From Drosophila pseudoobscura (lineage: Eukaryota > Arthropoda > Insecta > Diptera > Drosophilidae), in NCBI RefSeq assembly GCF_009870125.1, contig NC_046681.1, positions 9,437,001 to 9,501,000 on the forward strand: 64,000 bases of DNA, written 5' to 3'. The position numbers and the translations under genes were made by a program. Under the pieces are notes generated by a model, which saw nothing but the letters and a program-made list of their open reading frames with translations, made no database searches and was not told the origin of the DNA. Of this stretch, positions 14,040 to 26,400 are shown in pieces; position 1 is the stretch's first letter, and the number at the start of each line of letters is the position of its first letter.

Positions 14040-14945
14040 TTTTTCGGGGTTTACCTTAAAGGCTTTTAACCATGAAAATATAGGCTTTTAATGGCTCTAA
14101 AGGCAGTTCTGAAAGGCTATTTTAAAGCCTGTTCTCTGGAGCACCCTGTACATATTTAGACCCGAATAGAACCCACCTTTTTCCCACCACAATTACAGGG
14201 TATCCAGTTACAAAGGGCAAACAAAACTCTAGCAAAAGAAGGAAAAAGTAGAAGCCGTCGAGCTGTGGGAGAGAAAGGAGCACCAAAATAAACACAGCCC
14301 AAGGAAGAGGCAAGCAGACACACACACACATGCAAAGAGAGAGAGGGAGTGAGAGAGATAGAGAGAGAGAGAGAGATGCCGTGTAGAATGTGCAATGCAT
14401 AACAATGGCAACAATTTTGTGCTTGAGCCTGCCTGCGTGGAAGGACGACAGATATACTAGGCGAGTGCCTGTCCAAGGGGCAGGGTGGCAGGGTGGCAGG
14501 GGGGGCAGGGTGGCAGGGGTGGCAGTGTGGCAGGGGAGGGGGGGTGCTAGTGGGAGGGTGTGAAAGCGTGTGATGCTAATGAATATAATGGCGTTACTCA
14601 AATGGCGACAGGCCCAGGGCATGTCCCACAAAAGGCCAGGCATCGCAGACTCCAGATCCTCAGCCTTACCCTGCACTCCAGCATACCCTGGACAGACCTG
14701 GCAGTACTTGTGTTTGTGCCCCTCCTCCTCCTGCTCCTCCAAGCGGCTGTTGCTGCTCCTCCTTTTGCTTCTTGCTGGGATGTTGGCGGGTTTGTTGTTG
14801 ATGTGCGGCGAAGATTGCTCAACACCAACACAATCCCCAAAGAGCTCCCTCTTCTGTGTGTATCTGTGTGCGCAGTAAAGCAAATAATGAGCGTAAATCA
14901 TGGTCTATCAATAAATATGGACAAAGGCGAAGATACACACGATAG
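14040..14945. other. Non-coding, minisatellite at 14475-14545
   Basis: A GGCAGGGTGGCAGGG-type array lies at 14475-14545 and GA runs at 14340-14376. A plus frame at 14570-14878 contains a Leu-rich stretch, but it lies about 55 codons from the start, so it does not look like a signal-peptide exon. Confidence 0.5.
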
Positions 14946-15230
14946 ATGGCCGGCATAGGGAAAGGTTTATTGAAATTCATGGAGGAGAACAGCAATGATG
15001 ATGGGCAAAAGGCCATGCACGCAGATAAGGAGGTATTGGAGAGGAGAAAACGGTTATGGGATGGGGCCATAAGACATAAGACCGATAAGGATTATACGGA
15101 TTACAGAACTTTGCGGATAATGAGTGATACAAAGAGGAAGCGAAGGGCCACAGGTTCGAAAGGTTACAAGAGACAAAGGAAGATCCCAAGAAGGAATACC
15201 AAAGAGGAAACATTTCGTGGGGTTTTTTGA
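14946..15230 (+). CDS. Doubtful short ORF, 94 codons
   Basis: An open frame rich in Lys, Arg, Asp and Glu with no hydrophobic segment and no domain I recognise. Its last 30 or so codons run into a dispersed repeat (15200-15670), and codon use is not that of a highly expressed fly gene. It may be chance or part of a decayed repeat. It is listed only because the composition is less simple than that of neighbouring frames. Confidence 0.12.
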   Translation: MAGIGKGLLKFMEENSNDDGQKAMHADKEVLERRKRLWDGAIRHKTDKDYTDYRTLRIMSDTKRKRRATGSKGYKRQRKIPRRNTKEETFRGVF

Positions 15231-15670
15231 AGAACTTCCGAGATCCAATGAGCACCCCCGAAAAAAACGTATACCAAAAAAATGTATGGCCATTCAAGAA
15301 AATGGCTAAATGATTGAAAGATTGAAGAGGGACATAGGAGGGATAGAGGAGATCCTTCGAAGAAATACCAATTAAGAAACATTTATTGGGGTTTTTAGAA
15401 GAACTTCTAAAAAATCCAAAGACACCCCCGAAAAAATCGTGTACCCAAAAAAATGCCAAATAATTAAAAGGATTAATAGAAGAAATAATTTCTATGGAAG
15501 AAATAAAATAAAAAACATTTCTTGGGGTTTTTTGAAGAACTTCTAAAAAAATGTCAAATAATTGAAAGATGGAGAGGCACCAAGGTGTTAAGGGGAAGTC
15601 CCATTGAAGGAATTACATAGAAAAAAAAACACTTCTTGGGGGGTTTTTTGAAGAGCTTCCAATATCCAAT
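15195..15670. repeat. Tandem repeat with CCCCCGAAAAAATCGTG block
   Basis: About four diverged units of 110-150 bases. Each carries AAACATTTCTTGGGGTTTTT, GAAGAACTTC (a near palindrome) and, in two of them, ACCCCCGAAAAAAnCGTGTACC followed by AAAAAATG. Units start near 15205, 15378, 15513 and 15625. A related block (CCCCTGAAAAAATCGTGAAC) recurs in the array at 42960-43790, so this is a dispersed family. Confidence 0.8.
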
Positions 15671-18500
15671 GCCATCCTCCCAAAGGATTAATAGGACATC
15701 CATAGAAGCACGCATATCCCTAGGTGTCTATAGCCTCTTGGGAAATATATTTCAACGATCCTAAGCAGATCCTTTAGCTCAAAACCGTAAAACAGGTCAA
15801 ATAATCCCCCCGAAAAATCCCCGACTTCCATTTGAAACAAAAACTAAGCCCCACCCAAAAGTAATTGGGGCTAATCCTCTCCCTCCCCCTCTCCCTCCCC
15901 CTCCCCCGCTCCCATTTATCATCCCCTCGCTGCCCTTCGTCCCCCTCAATTATAGATATGCACGCCCCTTTTTCTTGTATTTTTTCCCTGGCCCTAATCA
16001 AGGCCCGGCAATGGTCTTATCTTATTGTCTCAGCAATTTAATATTTATGCCGGAAAGGGGGGTGGGGGGAGAGGGGCAGGGGTCCAGTTTAACCTCCATT
16101 TGAACCGAGGCCCAACGGTCCAGGGCAGGCCCTTCCCCCACCCCCTCCCTCCTCTAATCATCATTTCGCCTTGTTTTCTTTTCATTTTCCATACAATTTT
16201 CCGCTGCTTTTTTTCAGTTTTGATGCGGCCCCGGGGAGGTCTGAAGTAATTGTTGCGCTTGCCACGCCCAGCGGCCATCCCTTGGCCCCCAGGCACATTA
16301 AAGCCAGGCCAAGCGAGAGATAGATGGCAGAAAGGAAGGAAGAGAGAGGGAGAGAGAGAGAGGAAGGGTATCTCTGAGCAGCCAAGATTCTCTGGCATCC
16401 TCCCTTCAGTATTTGCCAGCTTTCGATTCCAGTTTGAAAGGCCTGCATTTTGGGGGGGTCCTTGGCTCAAGGGAGGAAGATCCTCCTCTGGATCTCTCGG
16501 GGCATCCCCATCTAGAGGCATCCCTTCGCTGCATAGCCCTGGCCAAAAGGCTGATCTCCAGCTAATAAATACTTGTCCATATTAGGATGGAAAAATGCGT
16601 TGCCCCTTCAGGCCCCTGGGAGCCCCCTGGGAGCCCCTTGGGAGCCCTTTGGATGCAACGAGGCGGTGGGTTTTATTAAATTCCACAATCGAATTGCAGG
16701 CATCGCATCTCGGCCTTGGTCTTGGTCCTTATGAACTTTTACAGAGCCATTATATGCAAATGATGAGAGCAAAGAAAGCAAATATTGCTACCTCGGGCAG
16801 TGGCCACAGCAGGGGGCACGAGGGGGGCACACACGCACTGCCACACAGGCATTGTTTGTCCTGGCTAGCAGGACGTGGAGGAGGAGTGTCCTGGCTCATG
16901 TGCAGACATTTACATAGGCAAACAGCTTCTTCTTCCTGTTGGTCCATTCATGGCAGGACTGCCACGACTGCCAGGACTCGTGGCTGGCCCTGTGTCCTGG
17001 CACGAACTACTAATAAACCAAGAACCTCCACAACAATGGCGCTGGCAACGGATATTAAGCCAGAACCGGCCCCGAGGACCCCAAAAAGAAAAGAACAAAA
17101 AAAAAACAGGAAGAAATGGTAGAGGAATGCAGGGGGGGGGGGGGGGGAAGGCAGGTCCTGGAGAAGAAGAAAAGGAAAAAAAAAAGTCTCTAACGAGGCT
17201 AACTTTTTGCCAAAGATTAAAGATGGACCGTCAATAGTGGAACGATACAGTGAAGCCCCTGCCCCCTGCCCCCTGCCCCCTCCCCCTCCCCCCATTCCGA
17301 TGACAGCTTAAACAAACGCCGCCTGGGGGCGCCACTACAGCAACAGATGAGACGGTCCAACGATTTTCGAAAAACGCCCAAAGGCCCAACGGAATCGAAC
17401 ATGATTTGTCGCCTGTCGACAGGCCGAGAGGGGAGAGGGGAGAGCGGTGAGGGAGAGGGGGGGGGGGGCACTGAAATTGTGCCAGCAAGCGGAGGATCAA
17501 AGGAAAAGAATGGAATTTTGGAAGGTGTTTTGGCAGCGGGTTTTTGGGGGAAAAGCAAAGGCCATTTCCTAGTTTTATATTCCTTAAATAAGTGCTTAAA
17601 CGCTCCTTAAAAGGAGTCCTGAGACAAGGCGCTTTCTTTCGAAAGAGAGCCTGGAAGCCACCCTGAAAATTGTCTTACGCCGAAGAGTAGGTCCTTGGCT
17701 TTAGAGGTGATAGTCCTCCCTGTACAACTGTGGCTCTATGGCTCTGTGATCCTTGAGAGATGATAATCCCCCCTGAAAAGGGTCCTCTCTCGCTCAAAAT
17801 CATACACAAATGACACGCACTGTCTCCAAATCATTTGCCACACAAGAAAAAGTTTCCATTTGCCAGCAATTATGCTTGGCGGGGGGGGGGGGGGGGGGGG
17901 AGGGGGCGTGTCATATGGGCAAAAGTTGATTCTTTTTGGGATTCCACTGCGGGGCTCCGCTCTTTAGTTCCCTTGCAAATTTAATCACTTAACCCCAAAT
18001 GAAGTATGAAAGGAAACTTTTGTGCGCCGCCCCCCCATCACTCCCCCCATCCCCCTCATTCCTTGAGGAAAAAAGTTCAAGCCAGAAGGCAGTGGGAAAA
18101 AGGGAAATTGATTTTTCACTTGGCAGAGGTCGCAGCCCGAGCATATTAATTCCACTCAAACCCGAACGACCTTCAACTCCACACCGCCACACGGCCATTG
18201 TCTGCCCCGTTGACACCCTGCACTGGGGCCCCCCTGTGCTCCCCCCTGTGCCCCCCCCCCTGTGTGCGAGTGTGTCGAGGCACCCCACCGAATGACAAAG
18301 TTACTTAAATTACCCAAAGAGAAAGTTTCTCCTGGCACTGGAGCCTGGCGGTGATGCTGGTGCTGGCTCTGGCGCTGGCTCTGCTTTTTGCTCTTCTGCC
18401 TTTGGCATGCCCTTGAAGAAGGTAAACCGGGCTACAACCTCCAACATATGCTGTAGATATGAGCTTTATCTTTGGGTAGGAGAAACTAGTTGATCCATAG
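15671..18500. other. Non-coding, poly-G/poly-C rich
   Basis: Contains poly-G runs at 17131-17147, 17458-17469 and 17880-17900, and CCCCTGCC repeats at 17256-17290. Open frames (16045-16521 minus, 16595-17122 plus) show no family signature. Confidence 0.5.
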
Positions 18501-18507
18501 AAACGAA

Positions 18508-18872
18508 GACCTTCTTTCGCTCTTCTCAAGCACCTTTTGGGCCATTACATTCCTCCCTAGATCGGCCTTTCTTTCGCTCTTCTCCCGCACCTTTTGGGCC
18601 GTTACTCCGCTCCCTGGATCGGTGGGTGTAGGTCCCTTATTTCGCCTTCTCCACCACCTTTTGGGCCGTTACATTCCTCCCTAGATCGGCCTTTCTTTCG
18701 CTCTTCTCCACCACCTTTTGGGCCGTTACTCTCCTCTCTGGATCGGTGAGGGTATGGCCTTTCTTTCGCTCTTCTCCAGCACCTTTTGGGCCGTTACTCT
18801 CCTCCCTGGATCGGTTAGAGTATGGCCCATTCCTTCGCCCTTCTCCACCACCTTTCGGGCCGTTACTCCTCG
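18508..18872. repeat. Six-copy minisatellite, 56/68-bp units
   Basis: Six head-to-tail copies of a unit with TTTCTTTCGCTCTTCTCC, ACCACCTTTTGGGCCGTTAC and TCCTCCCTGGATCGG. Longer copies carry an extra 12-base segment (TGAGGGTATGGC or variants) and shorter ones lack it. The last copy is truncated after GCCGTTACTCC. Confidence 0.95.
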
Positions 18873-20281
18873 CAATTGTTCGACTCTTGAGCAGAATTAA
18901 TGAGTGTGCAACCTAAATTCACTTCAAGACCAAATAAAATGAAAGTTTTTCCGTTTGTTTTTCCTTTTCTTACCCCCAACCCAAAAAAAAAAGAAAAGAA
19001 AACTTCATCCATGCAGTCTCATTAATGTCTGTCGCTCTGTCCGTGGCCTGGTGCAACTTTGTGGCAAGTTGTGGCCAGGTACTTGCTGCAAGTGCCCTCT
19101 TAAAGCACTCTTTTACTCTTTTTCAGTGCAGGCCGTGTTTATGGGCCCTCTTGAAGGGGCTGGATGACACATGATTCACTCCAAAATGAATCATAAACGA
19201 ATGTTTCCTTCCTGCCTTCTGCTTCATTGGTTATTTTCCATCTCTGGCCGTTTGCCATTTCATAATTGAATCGAACAGCATGCGGAATGTCTTTGCAGAC
19301 ATCAAAAATACCTTAAATCATCGCTTCAGACCGAAAAATGTCCTGTCTACGCCTTGGACATGACATGGCACTCAAGAGGCTCCAGTGGCTTCAACAATTG
19401 CAAGTCATGCAGCAAAGAGAGAGAGAGAGAGAGAGGGAGACAGCAGGATATTAGAGAGATTGAAATATTCCCCCACACACATACGCTCTTCCTTGCTGTC
19501 TCTGTGTGTGTGTGTACAATAATATCCTTTCACATTTTATTACACTTGTAATGTGCAACGATTGGTTAGGGGGCGGGGCGGGGGCTACCATGTGAGCAGT
19601 CATTCTAGAGTGACAGCCGCAGGCCCTGTAATAATGTAGGACACGACGCACAAGGAGTGAGGGTGGGGGCGGTGGAGCCCCCCCCCTGTCTCCCTTTGAG
19701 GGCTTGTATCATTGTCAATATTGACAATAAACAAGTTTTGCCATAAAATGTTACAAGAGTCGAGACGAGGCCTCAAAAGGGGACACCCTCAAAGAGGGAG
19801 AACGATAGAGATACAGATAGAGGGAGAGGCAGATAGATGTAGAGGGAGATGGCAAAAGTTGAGGACTCGCCGTCAGGCACTCCATCGCTGTCATCGCTCA
19901 ATGACTTATTAATCGTATATCAAATAAATGCCATATATATCGCCGATACACTGCCCGAAATATTCCCCCCACAATCTACCCCAAAAAACGGGCAAAACTA
20001 AAGGTTTCTCGCAGTGCAGCACTTTTGCAAATTAAAAGGGGGAAAAAAACGAGTTTGATGTTTTTATAAATTATATAAAATATACATTAAAGGCCTGACC
20101 CAAGCCCATCACTCAGGGGTTGACACAAGGGGCGAGGGGGCGGGGGTAAAAATAAAAAATAAAAACTTTTGTAATTAATTAAAATCTCCAGCCGCATAAA
20201 TCAATCATCCCCCCCCCCCCACAATTAATGATTTAAATCATCTGTTAAAAAAAAATAAAAATATTTCTTTACGCATTGCAG
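18873..20281. other. Intron-like DNA before the first visible beat exon
   Basis: No coding family is recognised. A (GA)n run lies at 19418-19438. The sequence ends with an acceptor (TTACGCATTGCAG) whose AG is at 20280-20281. The signal-peptide exon of the downstream gene must lie further 5', inside the first 20 kb or outside the window; I could not identify it. Confidence 0.55.
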
Positions 20282-20490
20282 ATTTCATTACGGGCCTGCG
20301 ACTGGTCGAGGTCCGGATACCGAATTACGTGATTAAGGGCTCCGCGGCGCAGCTGGAATGCCTCTACGATCTGGACGGCGAGGCCCTGTACTCGGTGAAA
20401 TGGTATAAGGACGGCAACGAGTTCTATCGCTATGTGCCGAGGGATATGCCGCCGGCACAGACCTTCCTCCTGCCAGGTGTTAAAGTCGAT
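20282..20490 (+). CDS. beat-A exon: first part of Ig domain 1
   Basis: Enters in phase 1 after the AG at 20281 and leaves in phase 0 at GAT before GTGAGT. It encodes the B-strand cysteine (QLECLYDL), the core tryptophan (SVKWYKDG) and RYVPRDMPP. Its length, 209 nt, equals that of the matching beat-B exon. Confidence 0.95.
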
Positions 20491-23400
20491 GTGAGTACAG
20501 TCCACAGTCCCTGTCCCTGCCTAAACATTACAGAACAACGCCGCATACTTTTTGCGGTGGGGCAGTGGGGGCACTGGGGGCATGTCCTCCTCCTTTGTGC
20601 TCCTCTTCTTTTGTGCGCGTTTATCGCTACTGTGAATGGGGTGCACAGACAATGCACTGCGCTACCTTTGAGGCCAGACGGTGGCACAAAAGAACTACTA
20701 GACTCCAACGGGTGGCCCTCTAAAAATTAGTTGGGGCCACAGACTGGCCACAAGACCTGCTTAAGATGATTGGAAAGGGCTATACATAAATATATAATTT
20801 ATTAGAATTTTCCCCATTACATTCGGGCGGCCAAGAGCTCGATTTTGTCTAAAACAACATACATGTCGTGTGCATGATGCACCAAATTAATGCTGGAAGC
20901 GAGTGCTTCAAAGGGAAAAAGCTCTTGAATGGAAAAAAAAAACAAATTACATGTCGTGTGAAGACCAAAAGCCTGTCCAACGCAGATCTAGGGATCCGCT
21001 GAACTGATTTTGATCAGATCTGAAGCATATATCTTGTATATATCATCGAAAATACAAAAGGTTCCAAAAAAGTTGTTCCTTAAGATACATTTTACTTTAA
21101 ATTACTTCAAAATCGTAAAGTTAAAACCGAAAACTAAGGTATTATCACAGATTTTAGCCCGTTTTTGGCTTGCAAAAGTTTCCTACTTTATGGCTCTTGG
21201 GTTTTTCTTTGTCCTTGGAGCTTCTTCAAGAGTTCTCCAAGTAGATACATCCAATGGGCATGCCGTGTGCATAGATCGAACTGTTTAATAGTCCGTCGGA
21301 ACCGAACCGAAGCGGAGCGGAGAGGAGCGAAGCGGGGTGCCTGTAAAGGATGGCTGTAGAGCACTTAGAATGGCGTCGCTCCATTATTTTTGCCACTAAA
21401 ACTTTGGCACGTAACAATGCACTAGACGCTCCACCTCCACCTCCGCCTCCATCTCCGATTCCCATTCCGATTCCGGCATGGCAGGGGTGCTGGCGGGGGG
21501 CTGGTGGGGCATTGGCAGATAAGCACGTGAGCAGACAATCGGACCCTGGTTGATGGGCAACATTCGACATGCCATGCCCCATGCCACTCTCTCTCCCTCT
21601 CTCTTTCTCTCTCTGGCCCACTAATCGGCTACCGAAAAAGTGAAATCTGTTTTCCCATGAATCCGTCCGTCCATCCGTCCGTGAGTGCCTCTCTCTCTCT
21701 ATAGCGTTCTCCCTCCCTCCTTTAAGTGCAATAAATATTTCAAGTTGCGCTTTTCTGCGTTTCTGTGGCGGTTGTGGGCGTGGCCGAGTGTGTCCATAAA
21801 GCGCGTTATAGCAAAAAGCAACACCATACCGCATTACCGCAAAACGATTTCCGTTGCGGCACAGTGGGGCAAAACGGCAATCCGGGGCACAAAGAATCAT
21901 AGCTGAAGGGATTCTTTGGGATCAGGCGGGGAATGGAAGGGGATGGAAGGGTTTACGAGGGTTTTAGAGGCTATTGGAGGCTAAAAGAGGGCACAGGAGG
22001 CTATTGGGGGCTATGAGAGGGCTTAAGAGGGCACAGGAGGCTATTGGAGACTAGAAGAGACTATAGAGAGGCCCATAAGAGACCCAAAAAGGCTCTTAGA
22101 GCTCAATATTTCCCCTCGTTTGATTTTGGAAATATTTTTCATAATTTCTTAAAACAAATTCCTAAAATTTTCAAACTAAAAGTCGGCTTCCCTTAAGATT
22201 CTATTCTAGTTTTTAATCCCTAAAGTCGTAAGATATTCCACAGCTTCCCCCCGTCCCCCCTTGGAGCACATTTTGCCCACTTAATCCCTGCCTTCAGCCC
22301 ACTGTCCCTCTTTTGTTCTTTTCGCTGCTTAGCGGTAAACTTTTTGATGTTGGGGCTGGGGCAGGGGAGGGGCAGAGCCCCGCAGAAGATGCCAGTTGGC
22401 GATAACCAATTGATGCGGATGTATGTGTGTGTGGGGGGAGTGGGGGAGGGGGGCAGCTCCATTTTACTGGATATTGTTTTAGCATAATCGATTTGAGTGA
22501 CTTCGGAAGGGGGCGGAGACAGAGGCGTAGACGGAGAAGGGGGGCCGAGGAGGAGGACCTGCTTCTGCTTCTTCTGCGGTTTCGGTTTCGGTTTTGTTTT
22601 ATTGCAGTTGGGGAATAGTTTGTTGCTGTTTGCTTTGTTGCTGCTGCTTAGACGTGGGGTCTACCTGGGCCCTGGCTCGCTGCTGTCCGTGTGGTAAACT
22701 ATAAATTAGGTTAAAACAACACCAAGGCACGGCGGCAGGCACGGGGGGCAGGGGCGGTGGGCCAAAGGAATGCGCAATAAAAGATAACAAAGTGCAGTTT
22801 TCTGCTCCGCCAGATAGCAGGCCAAAGGGAAAGGGTAGCGGGGGGGAGGGGGGTGGTGGGGGGAGAGGGGAGAGGGACGGACGAGCAAGAAACTGATCCC
22901 ACACCGACATAGAGCCGGGATTTAATGGCTTAAAGTTCAAGTGAAATATTTGCCTAACCCTTTTTTGGTCAGACATTCAACACGGACCCTCTCTGGGGGG
23001 GGCGAGGGGGGAGGGTGTGAGGGCTCCTCCAAACAACTGGGGCTGGGGGACCAAACTACGACTTAAAGATACCCCGCAGTCGGAAAAAAAGAAGAATTTC
23101 TAGAAAAAGGAAATCTTATTCGGGGCAAAAATGGGCCTCTGTTCAGGACAAGGGTTAAACCTTCAACAGGGCCCCCCCCTGCCTGTTGCAGGGTACCACC
23201 AGGCGAGGCAAAAGGCGCCACAAAGTAAAAGAAACGGCTGGAAAAACATGCGGAAACTGCGGCAGTTTTCAAAAGCAATTACGTTACATTAACGTCCAAA
23301 GTGGCTGCATGTCGCCCCCTGCCCCACCCCCCCCCCCCCCCTGCCACAACTGCCAATGACAACCAAAGGGGGGTGGGGGGTTGGGCCCTGCAACAACTTT

Positions 23401-26400
23401 TCGTAACATTAATTTTAACCATCTTCCATCTCGCTCGCCGCCATCATTCAGCAATTTTATTCATTCTCTTCTCTCTCTTTCTCTCTCTCTTTCTCTCTCT
23501 CCCTATCTTTGTCTCTGTCTCTCTGCCATTTTTAATTGCAGTTGCACAACTCGAGCGACGCGATTGTTACGCTGCGCGACGTCAATCTACAGTCGGCGGG
23601 ACGCTTCCGTTGCGAGGTCTCCGGTGAGGCGCCATCCTTCCAAACGGTCACCGAACACGGCGATATGGTTGTTGTGTGTAAGTATATATCCCCCCACCCC
23701 CACACCCCAGCCCCCCCTTTATAAAGGACCTTCTGAAAGGCGAAAACTTATAACTCTAATTAGAAATTGCGGCCATTTGGCGTTGACTGCTGGCTGCCGC
23801 CCCGCGGCGGGGGGGCGGGCCCTGCGTCTGACTTTGACTTTTACTCTTGAAACTTGTCACCGGAATGGTGTTGCCCCGCTTTAAAGCCACAGGACGGAGC
23901 CAAGGGTGGGCGGGAGAGCGGGAGAGCGGGTGGAATGAAGTGTTTAAGCTCCTCTTGATTGAATGTCAGGCCACGCGGCGACGAGGACTTTGATGTGGAA
24001 GGTGTTGCCACATGAAAAGTGGATAACAACAGGACAGCGCTTTCCCCCTCTCTCTCTCCCTCTCTCTCTCACTTTCTCTCTACAATTTCATTAAAGTTTT
24101 CCTGGTTTTCCTGCTACCAACGAAATGCTCTTTTTACTATTTCGCCTGAGGGATCCCCCAGTCTTCAGGGGCCTCGCTATAATACCTACTGAAGAATACT
24201 AGATGGAGTTAATTGAGAGTTATTTGCCATTATGGCCATTAGCCATGCCCAAGCATTTTTCACAGCTATATAGACAGATCTCTGAGCAGCAGGAATAATC
24301 TGTTCCTAATCACCAGGAATACAAATTGAGCCCCTATACATTTACATCGAGAGAGCAATAGAATTTACTTTGATTTCATAATAAAATTAAAAACATAAAC
24401 ACTTTTTAATGCACCTTGTAAATGAGGTTAAATATCTAAAAAAAAAGAAACTTAAAAATTAATTTATTATCTTAAATTTGTAGGAGATTTATTTAATTTG
24501 AATATGAAAATATTTTATTTTATATATCAAAATATTTAATTTAAAATATAAAAATATCTAATTTTATATATAAAAGTATGTATGTAATTTAAAAATATGC
24601 AAATATCTAAATTTAAATATTTTCAAATTGAAATTTAACAAATATCCTACAAATTGAATACAAAATATTTATAAAATTGAATTAATAATAAATTCTAACA
24701 TTCAATTTTAAGCATATAAATATTTCAATTTAAATATGCCAATATTTAGTTTTAAATATGAAAATGTTTCATTTTAAACATGGAAATATTTTATTTTGGA
24801 GTATGAAAATATTTCATTTTAAATATATGTATAAATATTTAATTCAAATATGAAAATATTTCATTATAAACAAGCGAATATTTAATTTTAAATATGAAAA
24901 TATTTTGCTTTAAATTTTGTATTTTAAATATACAAATATTTACCTTTAACCACGAAAATATTTCATTTGTAATAAGAAAATGTTTAATTTTAAATTTGCA
25001 ATTATTTATGAAAATATTTAAAATTTAATATGAAAATATTTCATTTTAAATATGATAAAATTTAATTTTAAATTTGATAATATTTTTATTTAAATATGCA
25101 AATATTAAAATTTAATTTGGAAAATATATTCCATTTTAAATATGAATATAATTGGATTTAAATCGTTTTAAATATACAAATATCTAAATGCAATGTAAAA
25201 ATATTTAATTGAAAATATGGAAATATTTTATTTAAAACATGCAAATATTTCATTTTGAATATGCAAAAATTTAATTTTAATTATGAAAATATATATATAA
25301 TTTTAAATATGAAAATATTTGGATTTAAATATTTAGTTTTAAATATAAAAATACTTAAATTCAATTTTAAAATATATCATTTTAAATATGCAAATAATTA
25401 ATTTCAAACATTAAATTAAATTAATTGAAAACACTGCCACTCTCGGTGCCCAGAAAATGGCAAAAGTATTTAAATCCAAGCGAAAACAGTATTCGCCTCT
25501 CGGGGCTCTTTCCTTTAAGGGTAGGATTAATATCCTTCAGTTGCATTATGCCATATTTTTCCACTATATTAAGCCTTCGATCCGTCTTAAACTATCACGA
25601 CAAATCTAGTTTATTCCTTCCAAAGCTAGAAGCCTTCTTGCCTTCATTTTAGTTTACCCTTGGCTAAGCGTTAATTTACTTTCGCCGACCTGGACCCAAT
25701 CAGCTTTATTCAATCGAAATTGTGTTTGCTTAGTCAAAAAGCATTTGAACTGCATTTGACAGGCTTCATTTGATTCCCAGCTTCTAATGCCGAACAAGCT
25801 TAGTGGACCCCGACGCCACCCCCCAAGGCAAAACTTGCCAAAGCTTAACGGTTTAACTCGATTTTGGAAGCCCTGTCCCTGGCCATGGCCCTGTCTCCAG
25901 CAGATCTCCTGCAGGGCAATGCCAAAAATATTGCCAAAGACGACGCCGCGCAATCCACAAAACAACAACAAATAGTATCTCGGAAGCAGCTTTAAAGTGT
26001 GAGGATGGCCGTGGCAGCCCCCCCCCCAAGCCTACTAATACACGTGGATTGTGGAGTGTGGATGGTGGATTGTGGATTGTGGAGTGTGGAGCACTTTGAA
26101 CTGGCGTTGACATTTCGTTTGTTCAATTATAAAACTTTTGCGTGGGCGTGTCTCTCCCCTCTGTCTCTGTCTCTGTCTCTATGGCTGTCTCCCTTTATTG
26201 TTATCCCTCGCCCTTCCCATGTCTTTGCCTTTGCTGTGCTTTTGTTTTCCCTTCCTTTTGTTGGTGCTGCGGTCCCGGCCTCTGCTTCTGTTTGGCTTTC
26301 AATCAAAGTTTTTAAAAGCCTCAACAACGAAACCAACGCATATGCCGCCCAGCTCCCAGATGGTTTTTTTTTTCTCCTTTTCGGAGCCCTTTGGCAAACA

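Noticed and set aside
14570..14878. Leu-rich stretch as signal-peptide exon of beat-A
   Set aside because: Hydrophobic run lies far from any Met, and no donor in the needed phase 1 follows it.
18508..18872. Regular repeats as a CRISPR array
   Set aside because: Units are contiguous with no unique spacers, and the DNA is eukaryotic.
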